A stretch of 64,000 bases of DNA from JAVDCA01 sp035293985 (lineage in GTDB: Bacteria > Pseudomonadota > Alphaproteobacteria > Rhizobiales > Xanthobacteraceae): assembly GCA_035293985.1 (NCBI GenBank), contig DATGLS010000052.1, forward strand, positions 62,001 through 126,000, read 5' to 3'. The position numbers and the translations under genes were made by a program. The notes under the pieces are model-generated. The model ran no database searches. It was not told where the DNA came from and worked only from the letters and a program-made list of their open reading frames with translations. This document shows, piece after piece, positions 57,063-64,000 of the stretch (position 1 is the first letter of the stretch; every line of letters begins with the position of its first letter).

Positions 57063-58055
57063 TCACGTGTTGATCTTGATCCCGGCGTCCTTGATGACCT
57101 TGGTCCAGCGCACGGTCTCGGCGTGCACAAGGGCGCCGAACGACTCAGGCGTGCCGCCGCCGACATCGATCCCGATCCTGGCGAAGGCCGTGAGCACCTT
57201 GTCGGTCTTGAGCGCGTAGTTCACGGCGCGGTTGAGGCGCGCGATCACGTCCCTGGGCGTGCCCGCCTTGACCATGATGCCGGCCCAGTCCCCGGACACG
57301 AGCTTCGGAAAGCCGGCCTCGACGATCGTCGGCACGTCCGGCAGCGCCGGATTGCGCTCCTTCCCCATGACGGCGAGCGCGCGCAGCTTGCCGGTGTTGA
57401 TGAGCTGCACCACCGGCAGTATGCCGATGAACTGGTAGGTGTTCACGCCGGAGATCAGGTCGGCGATCGCCTGCGGGAACTGAGTGTAGGGCACATGCGT
57501 CGCCCGCACGCCGGTCTCCAGCTTGAACAGCTCGCCGAGGAGATGCGCGGGCGTGGCGAAGCCTCCCGACGAGTAGGTGTGCTTGTCCGGGCTCTTCTCG
57601 AGAAACGCGATCAGCTCGGCGATGGAGCGCACGGGCACGCCCGGATTGACCACCAGCACGTTGTAGGCGGTGCCGACGCGGACCACGGGCGCAAAATCGG
57701 TCTCGATGTTGATCGACGCGGTCGGCACCAGCGCGCTGATTGCGGTGACCCCCATCATTGCGGCGAACAGGGTCTGGCCGTCGGCGGGCTGTTTGAGGAC
57801 CTCACCGGCCCCGAGCGTCATGACGGCGCCGGGCTTGTCCTCGACGATGATATTCCAGCCTTCGTTCTCGGCGATCCCGTTGGCGACGATCCGCGCCAGG
57901 ATGTCGGGCGGCGTGCTGACCGAGGCCGGCACCACGTAGCGGAGGGCACCCGACGGAAAAGTCTGCGGCGGCGAGGTCTGCGCGCGCACCGGCTTGCGCA
58001 CCGCGGCGCCGAGGCCGAGGGCGGCGGCGCCGGTGAGAAATGCCCGTCGGCTCAT
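57063..58055 (-). CDS. tripartite tricarboxylate transporter binding protein (TctC/Bug)
   Basis: 330 residues with a Tat-like signal (MSRRAFLTGAAALGLGAAVR). Bug-family hallmarks: ALRYVVPASVSTPPDILARI, AFRVVNPGVPVRSI-like block, YSSGGFATPAHLLGELFKLE, and PALPDVPTIVEAGFPKLVSG near the end. Captures a carboxylate. No tctA or tctB membrane genes are adjacent. Lies 13 bp after the dehydrogenase gene on the same strand, so they are likely co-transcribed and act on one hydroxy- or keto-acid. Confidence 0.88.
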   Translation of the reverse strand: MSRRAFLTGAAALGLGAAVRKPVRAQTSPPQTFPSGALRYVVPASVSTPPDILARIVANGIAENEGWNIIVEDKPGAVMTLGAGEVLKQPADGQTLFAAMMGVTAISALVPTASINIETDFAPVVRVGTAYNVLVVNPGVPVRSIAELIAFLEKSPDKHTYSSGGFATPAHLLGELFKLETGVRATHVPYTQFPQAIADLISGVNTYQFIGILPVVQLINTGKLRALAVMGKERNPALPDVPTIVEAGFPKLVSGDWAGIMVKAGTPRDVIARLNRAVNYALKTDKVLTAFARIGIDVGGGTPESFGALVHAETVRWTKVIKDAGIKINT

Positions 58056-58068
58056 CGCGCTCTCCTGA

Positions 58069-59058
58069 TCACCGCCGCCTGTTGGCGGCGTCGAGCACCT
58101 GCGGGTTGACCACGTTGATCGGCTTGCCGGCGCAGTACGAGACGATCTGGTCGAAGATCTCCGTGAACTGCGTCTCGTACTCCTCCACCGTGACGTAGCC
58201 GAGGTGCGGGGTCGCGACCACGTTCGCCATGTTGAGCAGCGGATGCCCGGTGTCGCGCACCGGCTCCTCCTCGTAGACGTCGACCGCGGCGAAGCCGGGG
58301 CGGCCGGCGTCGAGTGCCGCGACCAGCGCGCCCGGCTCGATCAGCGGCGCGCGGCTGGTGTTGACCAGGAGCGCGTCCGTTTTCATGCGGGCGAGGTCGG
58401 CGGCCTTGACGATGTGGCGCGTCGCCTCGACGAGACGCATGTGCAGCGAGATGACGTCGCAGGTCTCGAAGAACGCCTCCTTGCTCGCCGCCGTCTCCCA
58501 GCCCTCGGCGCGCGCCCGCTCGCGCGATTTCTCGCGCGCCCACACCAGCACGTTCATGCCGAACGCCCTGCCGTAGCCCGCGACCACGGCGCCGATGCGG
58601 CCCCAGCCGTAGATGCCGAGCGTCTTGCCGCGCACCGAGTGACCGACGCCGCGCTGCCAATGGCCGGCCTTGAGCGATTCCATCTGCTGGGGAATCTGCC
58701 GCATGGCGGCGAGCACCAGTCCCCAGGTGAACTCGGCCGTGGCGTAGGACGGCGTGTCGGCATGCTGGCTCGACGAGACCACGATGCCGAGCCGCGTGCA
58801 GTCGTCGACGTCGATATGCGGGAAGACGCTGCGCTGGCTGATCAGCTTGAGCTTGGGCAGCCGCTCGAGCAGGGCATTGCGGATCTTCGTGCGCTCGCGG
58901 ATCAGCACCAGCGTCTCGGTGTCCTTGAGCCGCTCGGCCAACGCGTCGGTGTCCTGGACATGGTCGTTCCAGACCGTGACGTCGTGGCCCTCGAGCTTGG
59001 CGAAGGCTGCGAGCGTGCGGACCGTGTCGAAATAATCATCGAGGATGGTGATTTTCAC
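58069..59058 (-). CDS. D-2-hydroxyacid dehydrogenase family protein
   Basis: 329 residues from the GTG at 59058, supported by GGGAGG just upstream; an ATG thirty bases further upstream has no such site. The NAD-binding fold has LGIYGWGRIGAVVAGYGRAF (about residues 145-164). Catalytic positions: Arg in LLVNTSRAPLIEPGALVAAL, Glu in YEEEPV and His in VATPHLGYVTVEEYE. Interconverts a 2-hydroxy acid and a 2-oxo acid. First gene of a two-gene operon with the TctC-like protein. Confidence 0.9.
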   Translation of the reverse strand: MKITILDDYFDTVRTLAAFAKLEGHDVTVWNDHVQDTDALAERLKDTETLVLIRERTKIRNALLERLPKLKLISQRSVFPHIDVDDCTRLGIVVSSSQHADTPSYATAEFTWGLVLAAMRQIPQQMESLKAGHWQRGVGHSVRGKTLGIYGWGRIGAVVAGYGRAFGMNVLVWAREKSRERARAEGWETAASKEAFFETCDVISLHMRLVEATRHIVKAADLARMKTDALLVNTSRAPLIEPGALVAALDAGRPGFAAVDVYEEEPVRDTGHPLLNMANVVATPHLGYVTVEEYETQFTEIFDQIVSYCAGKPINVVNPQVLDAANRRR

Positions 59059-59118
59059 GAATGCCTCCCTGCCGGCGCGCGATGTCATACGCCCCCGGCG
59101 GCACCTGCGCTACCCGTG

Positions 59119-59190
59119 CATCGGCCACTGACATCGACCACCGACATCGGCCACCGACATCGGCGACGGCCATCGGCGGCTGGCATCGGC
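59119..59190. repeat. 13-bp tandem repeat, about 5.5 units
   Basis: Units of the form CATCGGCCACCGA with a few substitutions, head to tail, in the leader of the dehydrogenase gene and upstream of the divergent small gene. Confidence 0.8.
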
Positions 59191-59225
59191 AACGTGCGGT
59201 GCCGCGCCACCGGTGCGCCACGCCA

Positions 59226-59259
59226 CCGAGGGAGTGCGTTTTCGCACTCCCTCGGTTTT
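59226..59259. terminator. perfect 13-bp hairpin followed by TTTT
   Basis: Stem CCGAGGGAGTGCG / CGCACTCCCTCGG around a TTTT loop, followed on the plus strand by TTTT. No gene on the plus strand ends just before it, so it may instead be an attenuator or leader hairpin for the small gene at 59310, 50 bp downstream. Confidence 0.6.
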
Positions 59260-59309
59260 CGCAAATAACTAACCTGCGCAAATTGACGTCATCTATTGAG
59301 GAGAAGCAA

Positions 59310-59528
59310 ATGAGCATTTCGTCCGATCGGCGTAGCGAGACGTGGATCCCGGCCCCCCTTGGCCTCGCGACCATCGATTTCACGATGCCGACGCTCCGCC
59401 AGGCAGACAGATTGGAGCTTGCCGCGGTTTGCCTGTTCGCGCTGATCGGCCTCGCCGCCACGGTGGTCGCGGCCGTCGCCTTCGGGCCCACCTTCGACTG
59501 CGGCAGCATCCTCGCGGCGGCTGGTTGA
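59310..59528 (+). CDS. small single-pass membrane protein
   Basis: 72 residues, with one membrane segment at about 38-60 (LAAVCLFALIGLAATVVAAV) and a polar N-terminus. GAGGAG lies directly before the ATG at the ideal distance. The ending FGPTFDCGSILAAAG has a single cysteine. No family recognised. Confidence 0.6.
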   Translation: MSISSDRRSETWIPAPLGLATIDFTMPTLRQADRLELAAVCLFALIGLAATVVAAVAFGPTFDCGSILAAAG

Positions 59529-59644
59529 GCGCGGCGAAACCGCAGCGCCCGTCCCGCAGCTTTCACACTCATTCGATCATCAGGAGCTGAGCACAACGCC
59601 GATCGGCAATCACGCCCGGATGGAGAGCCAAGGAGGGCCACGCC

Positions 59645-60961
59645 ATGCGACTGGACCCGGAAGTGCTTCGATGGGTGGCGACCGCCCTCTTCAGCCTGCT
59701 CGTCCCGATCGGCGTCTATGTCGGCCGCATGAACATCCGCGCTTCGCGCCGCGAGATCGTGCGCGACCTCGCCCGGCTCTTCCAATTCGCCAAGGTCGAC
59801 GGGCGCCCGCTCATCCTGCCGTCGTTCGAGCTCGTCAAATACAAATACGATCCCGAGGCCAATCCCGACCGCGCGGCGATCGATGCCGATGCGCAGTCCT
59901 TTCGCTACTACGTCTTCCCCGTCGCGATCTACCTGTTGCTGACGCTTCTCTGTTTCGACTTCGCGTTCAAGCCGGTCCATCCGCCGGCGCTCGCCACCAA
60001 TATGTCGGCGCCTGAAGGTTGGGGCGGCGTCATCACCTATACGTTCATCAGCAGCTATCTCTGGACGGTGCAATATCTGGTCAGGCGGATCGCCAATTTC
60101 GATCTGTCTCCGACCTCGTTCTTTCTGTCGTTCATCCATATCGCGACGGCGCTGTTCGTCGTCTCGGCGATCTGGCAAAGCGGCATCCTCGACGCCATCG
60201 GGGCGAAGCTCCAGATCGGCGCCGCCTTCATCGTGGGATTCTTCCCCGATCTGTTCATCGGCGTATTGATCGCAAAATTCCCCTGGATGCGCCTGCGCCG
60301 CGTGAGCACCGCGAGCAAGGCGCTGCAGGAGGAGCTGCCGCTCGACATGATCCTCGGCATCGACCCGTTCATGAAGCTGCGCCTGGGCGAGTTCGAGATC
60401 GAGGACGTGCAGAATCTCGCCACGATCAATCCGATCCAGATCTTCGTCGAGACCCCGTACGGCCTTTACGAGGTGATCGATTGGGTGGCGCAGGCCCAGC
60501 TCATTCTCGCGGTCGGCCCCGCCCGGACGCTGCACCTGCGGGAGATCAACGTACGCACCATCTTCGATCTCGAGCGCTGCATCGAGAACCCCGCCCTGCG
60601 TCAGCGCGCCTTGCGCATCCTTCTCGGCGCGCAGCAGGCCGAGGCGGCCGGCGACTTCGTGCCGCCCGGGCAGGACCGGGCCAAGGGCAGCGAGGTCGTC
60701 CTCGACCAAAGGGACGAGCTGAGCGCCGTCGTCGCATTCATCCGGGACGATCTTCACGTCCGGCGCCTGCGCCAGATCTGGGACGTCATCAACAGCGGGC
60801 TCGACGAGCGCTTCGTTCGCGCCACGTGCGAGGGCGAGGCGCCGCGTGACAAGGTTCTGGAGCTCAAGCCGATCGATCAGCGCGAGGAGACGCCCACCCT
60901 CGTCCCGTCGGATGGGCGGCTGCACCCGCCATCCGAGCTCATCGTCAATGCGGCGCCGTAA
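59645..60961 (+). CDS. predicted membrane protein with an unrecognised cytosolic domain
   Basis: 438 residues. Membrane segments are predicted near 11-27, 92-110, 125-143, 155-180 and 190-210. The C-terminal half (from 220) is soluble and opens with SKALQEELPLDMILGIDPFM; then comes IEDVQNLATINPIQIFVETP, YGLYEVIDWVAQAQLILAVG and REINVRTIFDLERCIENPAL, a helix-turn pattern that reads like a compact adaptor domain. Its substrate or partner cannot be named. GGAGGG is upstream of the ATG. Downstream comes the duplicated aldolase fragment. Confidence 0.65.
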   Translation: MRLDPEVLRWVATALFSLLVPIGVYVGRMNIRASRREIVRDLARLFQFAKVDGRPLILPSFELVKYKYDPEANPDRAAIDADAQSFRYYVFPVAIYLLLTLLCFDFAFKPVHPPALATNMSAPEGWGGVITYTFISSYLWTVQYLVRRIANFDLSPTSFFLSFIHIATALFVVSAIWQSGILDAIGAKLQIGAAFIVGFFPDLFIGVLIAKFPWMRLRRVSTASKALQEELPLDMILGIDPFMKLRLGEFEIEDVQNLATINPIQIFVETPYGLYEVIDWVAQAQLILAVGPARTLHLREINVRTIFDLERCIENPALRQRALRILLGAQQAEAAGDFVPPGQDRAKGSEVVLDQRDELSAVVAFIRDDLHVRRLRQIWDVINSGLDERFVRATCEGEAPRDKVLELKPIDQREETPTLVPSDGRLHPPSELIVNAAP

Positions 60962-60967
60962 GGCTCA

Positions 60968-61095
60968 CGCGGCGGCCGTCCGTGGAAGCGCCGCGCCAGC
61001 ACCGTGGTGCGCAGCAGCGCGTCGAGCGCGCCCGTCTCGGCGCGGCTGAGCGACCCGCTAGGCGGATGGGCCTTGCCCACCAGGATGCCATGCTG
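60968..61095 (-). pseudogene. duplicated 3' fragment of the DapA-family aldolase gene
   Basis: Translation on the minus strand gives HGILVGKAHPPSGSLSRAET then GALDALLRTTVLARRFHGRPP, aligned with the true end of the intact gene 220 bp away (GIPVGDPYPPYGSLSRAEMG then ALDALLRTTVLADRMSRT). Similarity starts and stops abruptly and covers only the last 45 codons. No start, so it is a relic of a tandem duplication. Confidence 0.8.
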
Positions 61096-61256
61096 CCGTT
61101 TTAGCGCAGGCTCGTCCGCGGAGTGCGTTTTCGCACACCCCGCGTCCGTACAAACCATTACCCTGTGCCAGCTGACATTGGCCATGCTCGAGCATGTAGC
61201 CGGTTGAGCCGAAAGGTTTCATCACCAAGCTCATAATGCGAGCGAGCATTGAAGTT

Positions 61257-61292
61257 GCACTCCCTCTCCCCGCATCCGGGGGGAGGGAGTGC
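61257..61292. repeat. 15-bp hairpin (one mismatch) downstream of the aldolase gene
   Basis: GCACTCCCTCTCCCC pairs with GGGGGGAGGGAGTGC around GCATCC. It lies about 20 bp past the stop of the DapA-family gene and may end its transcript, though no T run follows. Nothing else is recognised in 61096-61256 except the decayed leader copy described under findings. Confidence 0.6.
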
Positions 61293-61312
61293 TCATGCCG
61301 TGCTCATTTCAC

Positions 61313-62227
61313 TCATGCGGCCGCCGTTCGGCTCATTCGGTCCGCCAGAACCGTGGTGCGCAGCAGCGCATCGAGCGCGCCCATCTCGGCGCGGCTGAGC
61401 GACCCATATGGCGGATAGGGATCGCCCACCGGGATGCCGATCAGGTTCATCGCCGCCTTCATCACGGGGGCGAGGCCGCGGTGCATGAATTTCGCGGGAA
61501 ACAGCGCGAACTGCAGCTGCAACTCGGCGGCGCGCGCATGGTCGCCGGCGACGAAGGCATCGATCACGTGGCGCGCGATCTCGGCGCCGGGCGGCGGCAT
61601 GGTGGCGCCGGCGCCGCCGAGCTCGATGCTCGCGAGCAGCATCTGCATGGTGGTGAAATAGCGCGCGTGCCCGGCCCGCTCGATCTCGACGATCAGCCGC
61701 GAGACGCGGGCAAGGTCGCGCGAGCTTTCCTTGATGAGCTGCACGCCCGGGAGTCGCGCGAGCGCGATGGTGTCGGGGACCGACACGTCGGCGCCCGGGC
61801 CCGGATTGAGGTAGAGCGTGATCGGCAGTCTCGTCTCGCGCGCGATCGACTCGAAATAGGCGAGGAGATCGGCCTGGGTCGGCGGCCCGGCGAACGGCCG
61901 CAACGGCGCAAGCAGCTGCACCGCGGCGGCGCCGAGCTTTTCCGCATTGCGCGCGAGCTCGACTGCGGTCCTGAACGAGGGGTGCGAGATGCCGACCATC
62001 ACGGGCACGCGGCCGTCGACCGCCTCGACCGTCGCGCGGATCAGCGCCTTGCGCTGCTCCAGGCTGAGATAAGTGTATTCCTGCGTCTCGACCCCGGCCG
62101 CCACCAGCATGGTGGCGCCGCAGTCGCGTACGACGTAGTCGATCTGCCGCCTGAGCGCCGGCTCGTCGACCTCGAGCGCCGAGTTGAAGGGGGTGAGCGG
62201 CGCGACGATGAGGCCGGGCTTTTGCAT
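61313..62227 (-). CDS. dihydrodipicolinate synthase/N-acetylneuraminate lyase family protein
   Basis: 304 residues, DapA/NAL family TIM barrel. The Schiff-base lysine is Lys166 in GVQLIKESSRD, and the proton-relay tyrosine is Tyr139 in PITLYLNPGPG. The pyruvate-binding GxT/S site appears as LVAAGVETQEYTYLSLEQRK, a variant of the usual GTTGE, so a true DapA role is unlikely; catabolic keto-acid aldolases or hydratases in this family show such variants. AGGAG before the ATG. Divergent from the sulfatase gene with 104 bp between, possibly co-regulated. Confidence 0.85.
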   Translation of the reverse strand: MQKPGLIVAPLTPFNSALEVDEPALRRQIDYVVRDCGATMLVAAGVETQEYTYLSLEQRKALIRATVEAVDGRVPVMVGISHPSFRTAVELARNAEKLGAAAVQLLAPLRPFAGPPTQADLLAYFESIARETRLPITLYLNPGPGADVSVPDTIALARLPGVQLIKESSRDLARVSRLIVEIERAGHARYFTTMQMLLASIELGGAGATMPPPGAEIARHVIDAFVAGDHARAAELQLQFALFPAKFMHRGLAPVMKAAMNLIGIPVGDPYPPYGSLSRAEMGALDALLRTTVLADRMSRTAAA

Positions 62228-62331
62228 GGCGCACTCCTGGATCGGACAGGGATTCATATCGCGCCCCGGCCGAATTCGCCACACCGTCTGTTCCGTGGTT
62301 TGATGCACGCGTCGTCAAGCCGAGGCGCCGC

Positions 62332-63918
62332 ATGCCCACGAACTTCATCCTCTTCATCACCGACCAGCAGCGCGCCGACTTCCTCGGCTGCTACGGCCAT
62401 CCGATCCTCGAAACCCCGCATATCGATGCGATCGCGGCGCGCGGCATCGCGTTCGACCGCTTCCATGTGGCGAGCCCGGTGTGCATGCCCAACCGCGCGA
62501 GCCTGATGACGGGCCGCATGCCGTCCGTGCACGGCGTGCGCCTCAACGGCATTCCGCTGTCGATGAACGCCGTCACCTTCGTCGACCTGCTGCGCGACGC
62601 CGGCTACGCGACCGCGCTGGTCGGCAAGAGCCATCTGCAGAATTTCACCGGCCAGCCGCCGCTCGCGATCGATACCAGCGCTCCGGCGCTGCGCCGGCCC
62701 GCCCCGGCGCTCGCCGAAGCCGTGCGCCACGATCTCGCCCAGGCGCGCTATGCGCAGGAAAGTCCCGCCTTCTGGACGGGCGCCGATCCGCGCCTGCGGC
62801 TGCCGTTCTACGGCTTCGACCATATCGAGCTCGTCACCGGCCATGGCGATACGGTCGGCGGCGACTACACGGCCTGGCTGCGCGAGCGCGCGCCCGATGC
62901 GCAGCGCTTGCTCGGCCCCAAGAGTGCGCTGCCGAGCGACTATGTCTGTCCGCAGGCGCACCGCACCGCCATTCCGGCGGAGCTCTACTCCACGGCCTAT
63001 ATCGGCGAGCGCGCCGCCGCCTTCCTGCGCGCGACGCACGGGCAGGATCGGCCGTTCTTCCTCATGGTGTCGTTCCCTGACCCGCACCATCCGTTCAATC
63101 CGCCCGGCAAGTACTGGGACATGTACGACCCCGACGATTTCGCCGTGCCGGAAGCCTTTCGCCGCAACGACTGGGTGCCGCCGCCGCACGTGGCGGCGGC
63201 GCTTGCGGCGCGCGAGCGCGGCGAGGCGGCGCTCACCGGCATGAACACCATCGCGGTGTCGGCGCGCGAGGCGCAGGAGGCGCGCGCACTCACCTGCGGC
63301 ATGATCAGCTGCATCGACGACGCGATCGGGGGCGTGCTCGCCGCGCTCGCGGCATCCGGGCGCGGCCACGACACCGTGCTGATCTTCACCAGCGACCACG
63401 GCGACCATCTCGGCGATCACCGCCTGCTGCTCAAGGGCGCCGAGCCGTATCAGAGCATCGTGCGCGTGCCCTTCATCTGGGCCGATCCGCAAGGCTCGGT
63501 GCGCGGCGCGCGCAGCGCCGCGCTCGCCGCGACGCTCGACATTCCTGCCACGATTCTCGCCCGCGCCGGGCTCGGCGCTTACGCCGGCATGCAGGGCCGC
63601 AGCCTGCTCGACGCGATCGCCGACCCGCGCGCCGGCGCACGCGATGCGGTATTCATCCAATTCGATCACCAGCGGCCGCAGGACGTTTACGCCGGCCCGC
63701 CGCGCGTACACACGCTGGTCGACGAGCGCTGGCGCCTCAGTGTGTTCGCCGCGGTACGCTGGGGCGAGATGTACGACCTCGCCAACGATCCGGGCGAGCT
63801 CGACAATTTATGGGACTCGCCCGCGCATGCGGGCGAGAAGGCGCGCCTGATGGAGCGCCTGCTGCGCGCCGAGATCGAGCATGTGGATCAGGTGCCGAAG
63901 CCGACCGCACTCGCCTGA
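62332..63918 (+). CDS. sulfatase / phosphonate monoester hydrolase family enzyme
   Basis: 528 residues of the alkaline-phosphatase-superfamily sulfatases. The formylglycine cysteine is Cys51 in SPVCMPNRASLMTG (C-x-P-x-R). Metal ligands appear as ITDQQRADF near the start and FTSDHGDHLGDHRLLLKG (D-H-G). SFPDPHHPFNPP and the long substrate-pocket loops resemble the phosphonate monoester hydrolase/arylsulfatase group. It lacks a signal peptide, so it acts in the cytosol. A formylglycine-generating or anaerobic maturase gene is not in the window. Confidence 0.87.
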   Translation: MPTNFILFITDQQRADFLGCYGHPILETPHIDAIAARGIAFDRFHVASPVCMPNRASLMTGRMPSVHGVRLNGIPLSMNAVTFVDLLRDAGYATALVGKSHLQNFTGQPPLAIDTSAPALRRPAPALAEAVRHDLAQARYAQESPAFWTGADPRLRLPFYGFDHIELVTGHGDTVGGDYTAWLRERAPDAQRLLGPKSALPSDYVCPQAHRTAIPAELYSTAYIGERAAAFLRATHGQDRPFFLMVSFPDPHHPFNPPGKYWDMYDPDDFAVPEAFRRNDWVPPPHVAAALAARERGEAALTGMNTIAVSAREAQEARALTCGMISCIDDAIGGVLAALAASGRGHDTVLIFTSDHGDHLGDHRLLLKGAEPYQSIVRVPFIWADPQGSVRGARSAALAATLDIPATILARAGLGAYAGMQGRSLLDAIADPRAGARDAVFIQFDHQRPQDVYAGPPRVHTLVDERWRLSVFAAVRWGEMYDLANDPGELDNLWDSPAHAGEKARLMERLLRAEIEHVDQVPKPTALA

Positions 63919-63929
63919 TTCGTCATGCG

Positions 63930-64000
63930 CGGGCTTGACCCGCACATCCACGTCCTTCGCGCGCAAAAGACGTGGATGGGCGGGACGAGCCCGGCCATGA
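63930..64000. repeat. dispersed repeat with GACGTGGATGGGCGGGAC
   Basis: CATGCGCGGGCTTGACCCGC and CATCCACGTCCTTCGCGCGC pair loosely with the segment ACGTGGATGGGCGGGACGAG CCCGGCCATGA. Same family as 27225-27362; it is cut by the window edge. Confidence 0.6.

Overview
The window is a high-GC chromosomal segment from an alphaproteobacterium, most likely of the Hyphomicrobiales (Bradyrhizobium / Xanthobacteraceae relatives). This is inferred from gene content (DUF2336 and DUF1236 proteins, a small lysine-rich protein beside murA, many solute-binding proteins) and from short GC-rich palindromes of the kind that litter intergenic regions in that group. No rRNA, CRISPR array, intact insertion sequence or integrase was seen.

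Layout. 1-1530: 5' end of a substrate-binding protein gene, a class II aldolase, and the wreck of a HicAB toxin-antitoxin pair. 1535-7467: aspartate aminotransferase, two divergently placed PLP enzymes and an ATP-grasp protein, possibly one small-molecule pathway. 7837-17092: glutathione transferase, PQQ-type sugar dehydrogenase, SemiSWEET, ABC exporter, DUF1501/DUF1800 pair, isochorismatase-like hydrolase and a monooxygenase-fold protein. 17104-20801: two tandem CLC chloride-channel genes, the first bracketed by a 30-bp-arm palindrome. 21198-24152: uvrB, with repeat elements inserted in frame. 24234-33143: small secreted and cytosolic proteins, an MT-A70 methyltransferase, a VanX-like dipeptidase and murA.

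33283-38851 is the accessory region. A tRNA-Thr gene is followed 505 bp later by a degenerate copy of its 3' half; a broken ParDE module lies between them, then a frameshifted Uma2 nuclease gene, then three intact genes: a membrane protein, a large Hsp70-like ATPase and a convergent TIR-domain protein. The membrane protein and the TIR protein end in the same roughly 50-residue domain, which I do not recognise. This is the best candidate for an undescribed system, plausibly an Hsp70-gated TIR defence or signalling module.

38936-64000 is mostly metabolism and transport: NCS2 permease, Tat-exported BBE-type flavoprotein, CaiB-type CoA-transferase, a complete LIV-type ABC transporter with a fused LivM-LivG protein, a Crp/Fnr regulator, an RND pump with its adaptor, a TctC/Bug-type binding protein with a hydroxyacid dehydrogenase, a DapA-family aldolase (with a stray duplicate of its 3' end 220 bp away) and a sulfatase.

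The recurrent theme is decay: two toxin-antitoxin modules, a nuclease gene, a tRNA copy and an aldolase fragment are all broken, next to intact core genes. Some single-base lesions could be sequencing errors; HicAB carries three lesions and ParDE two, so those are less likely to be artefacts.
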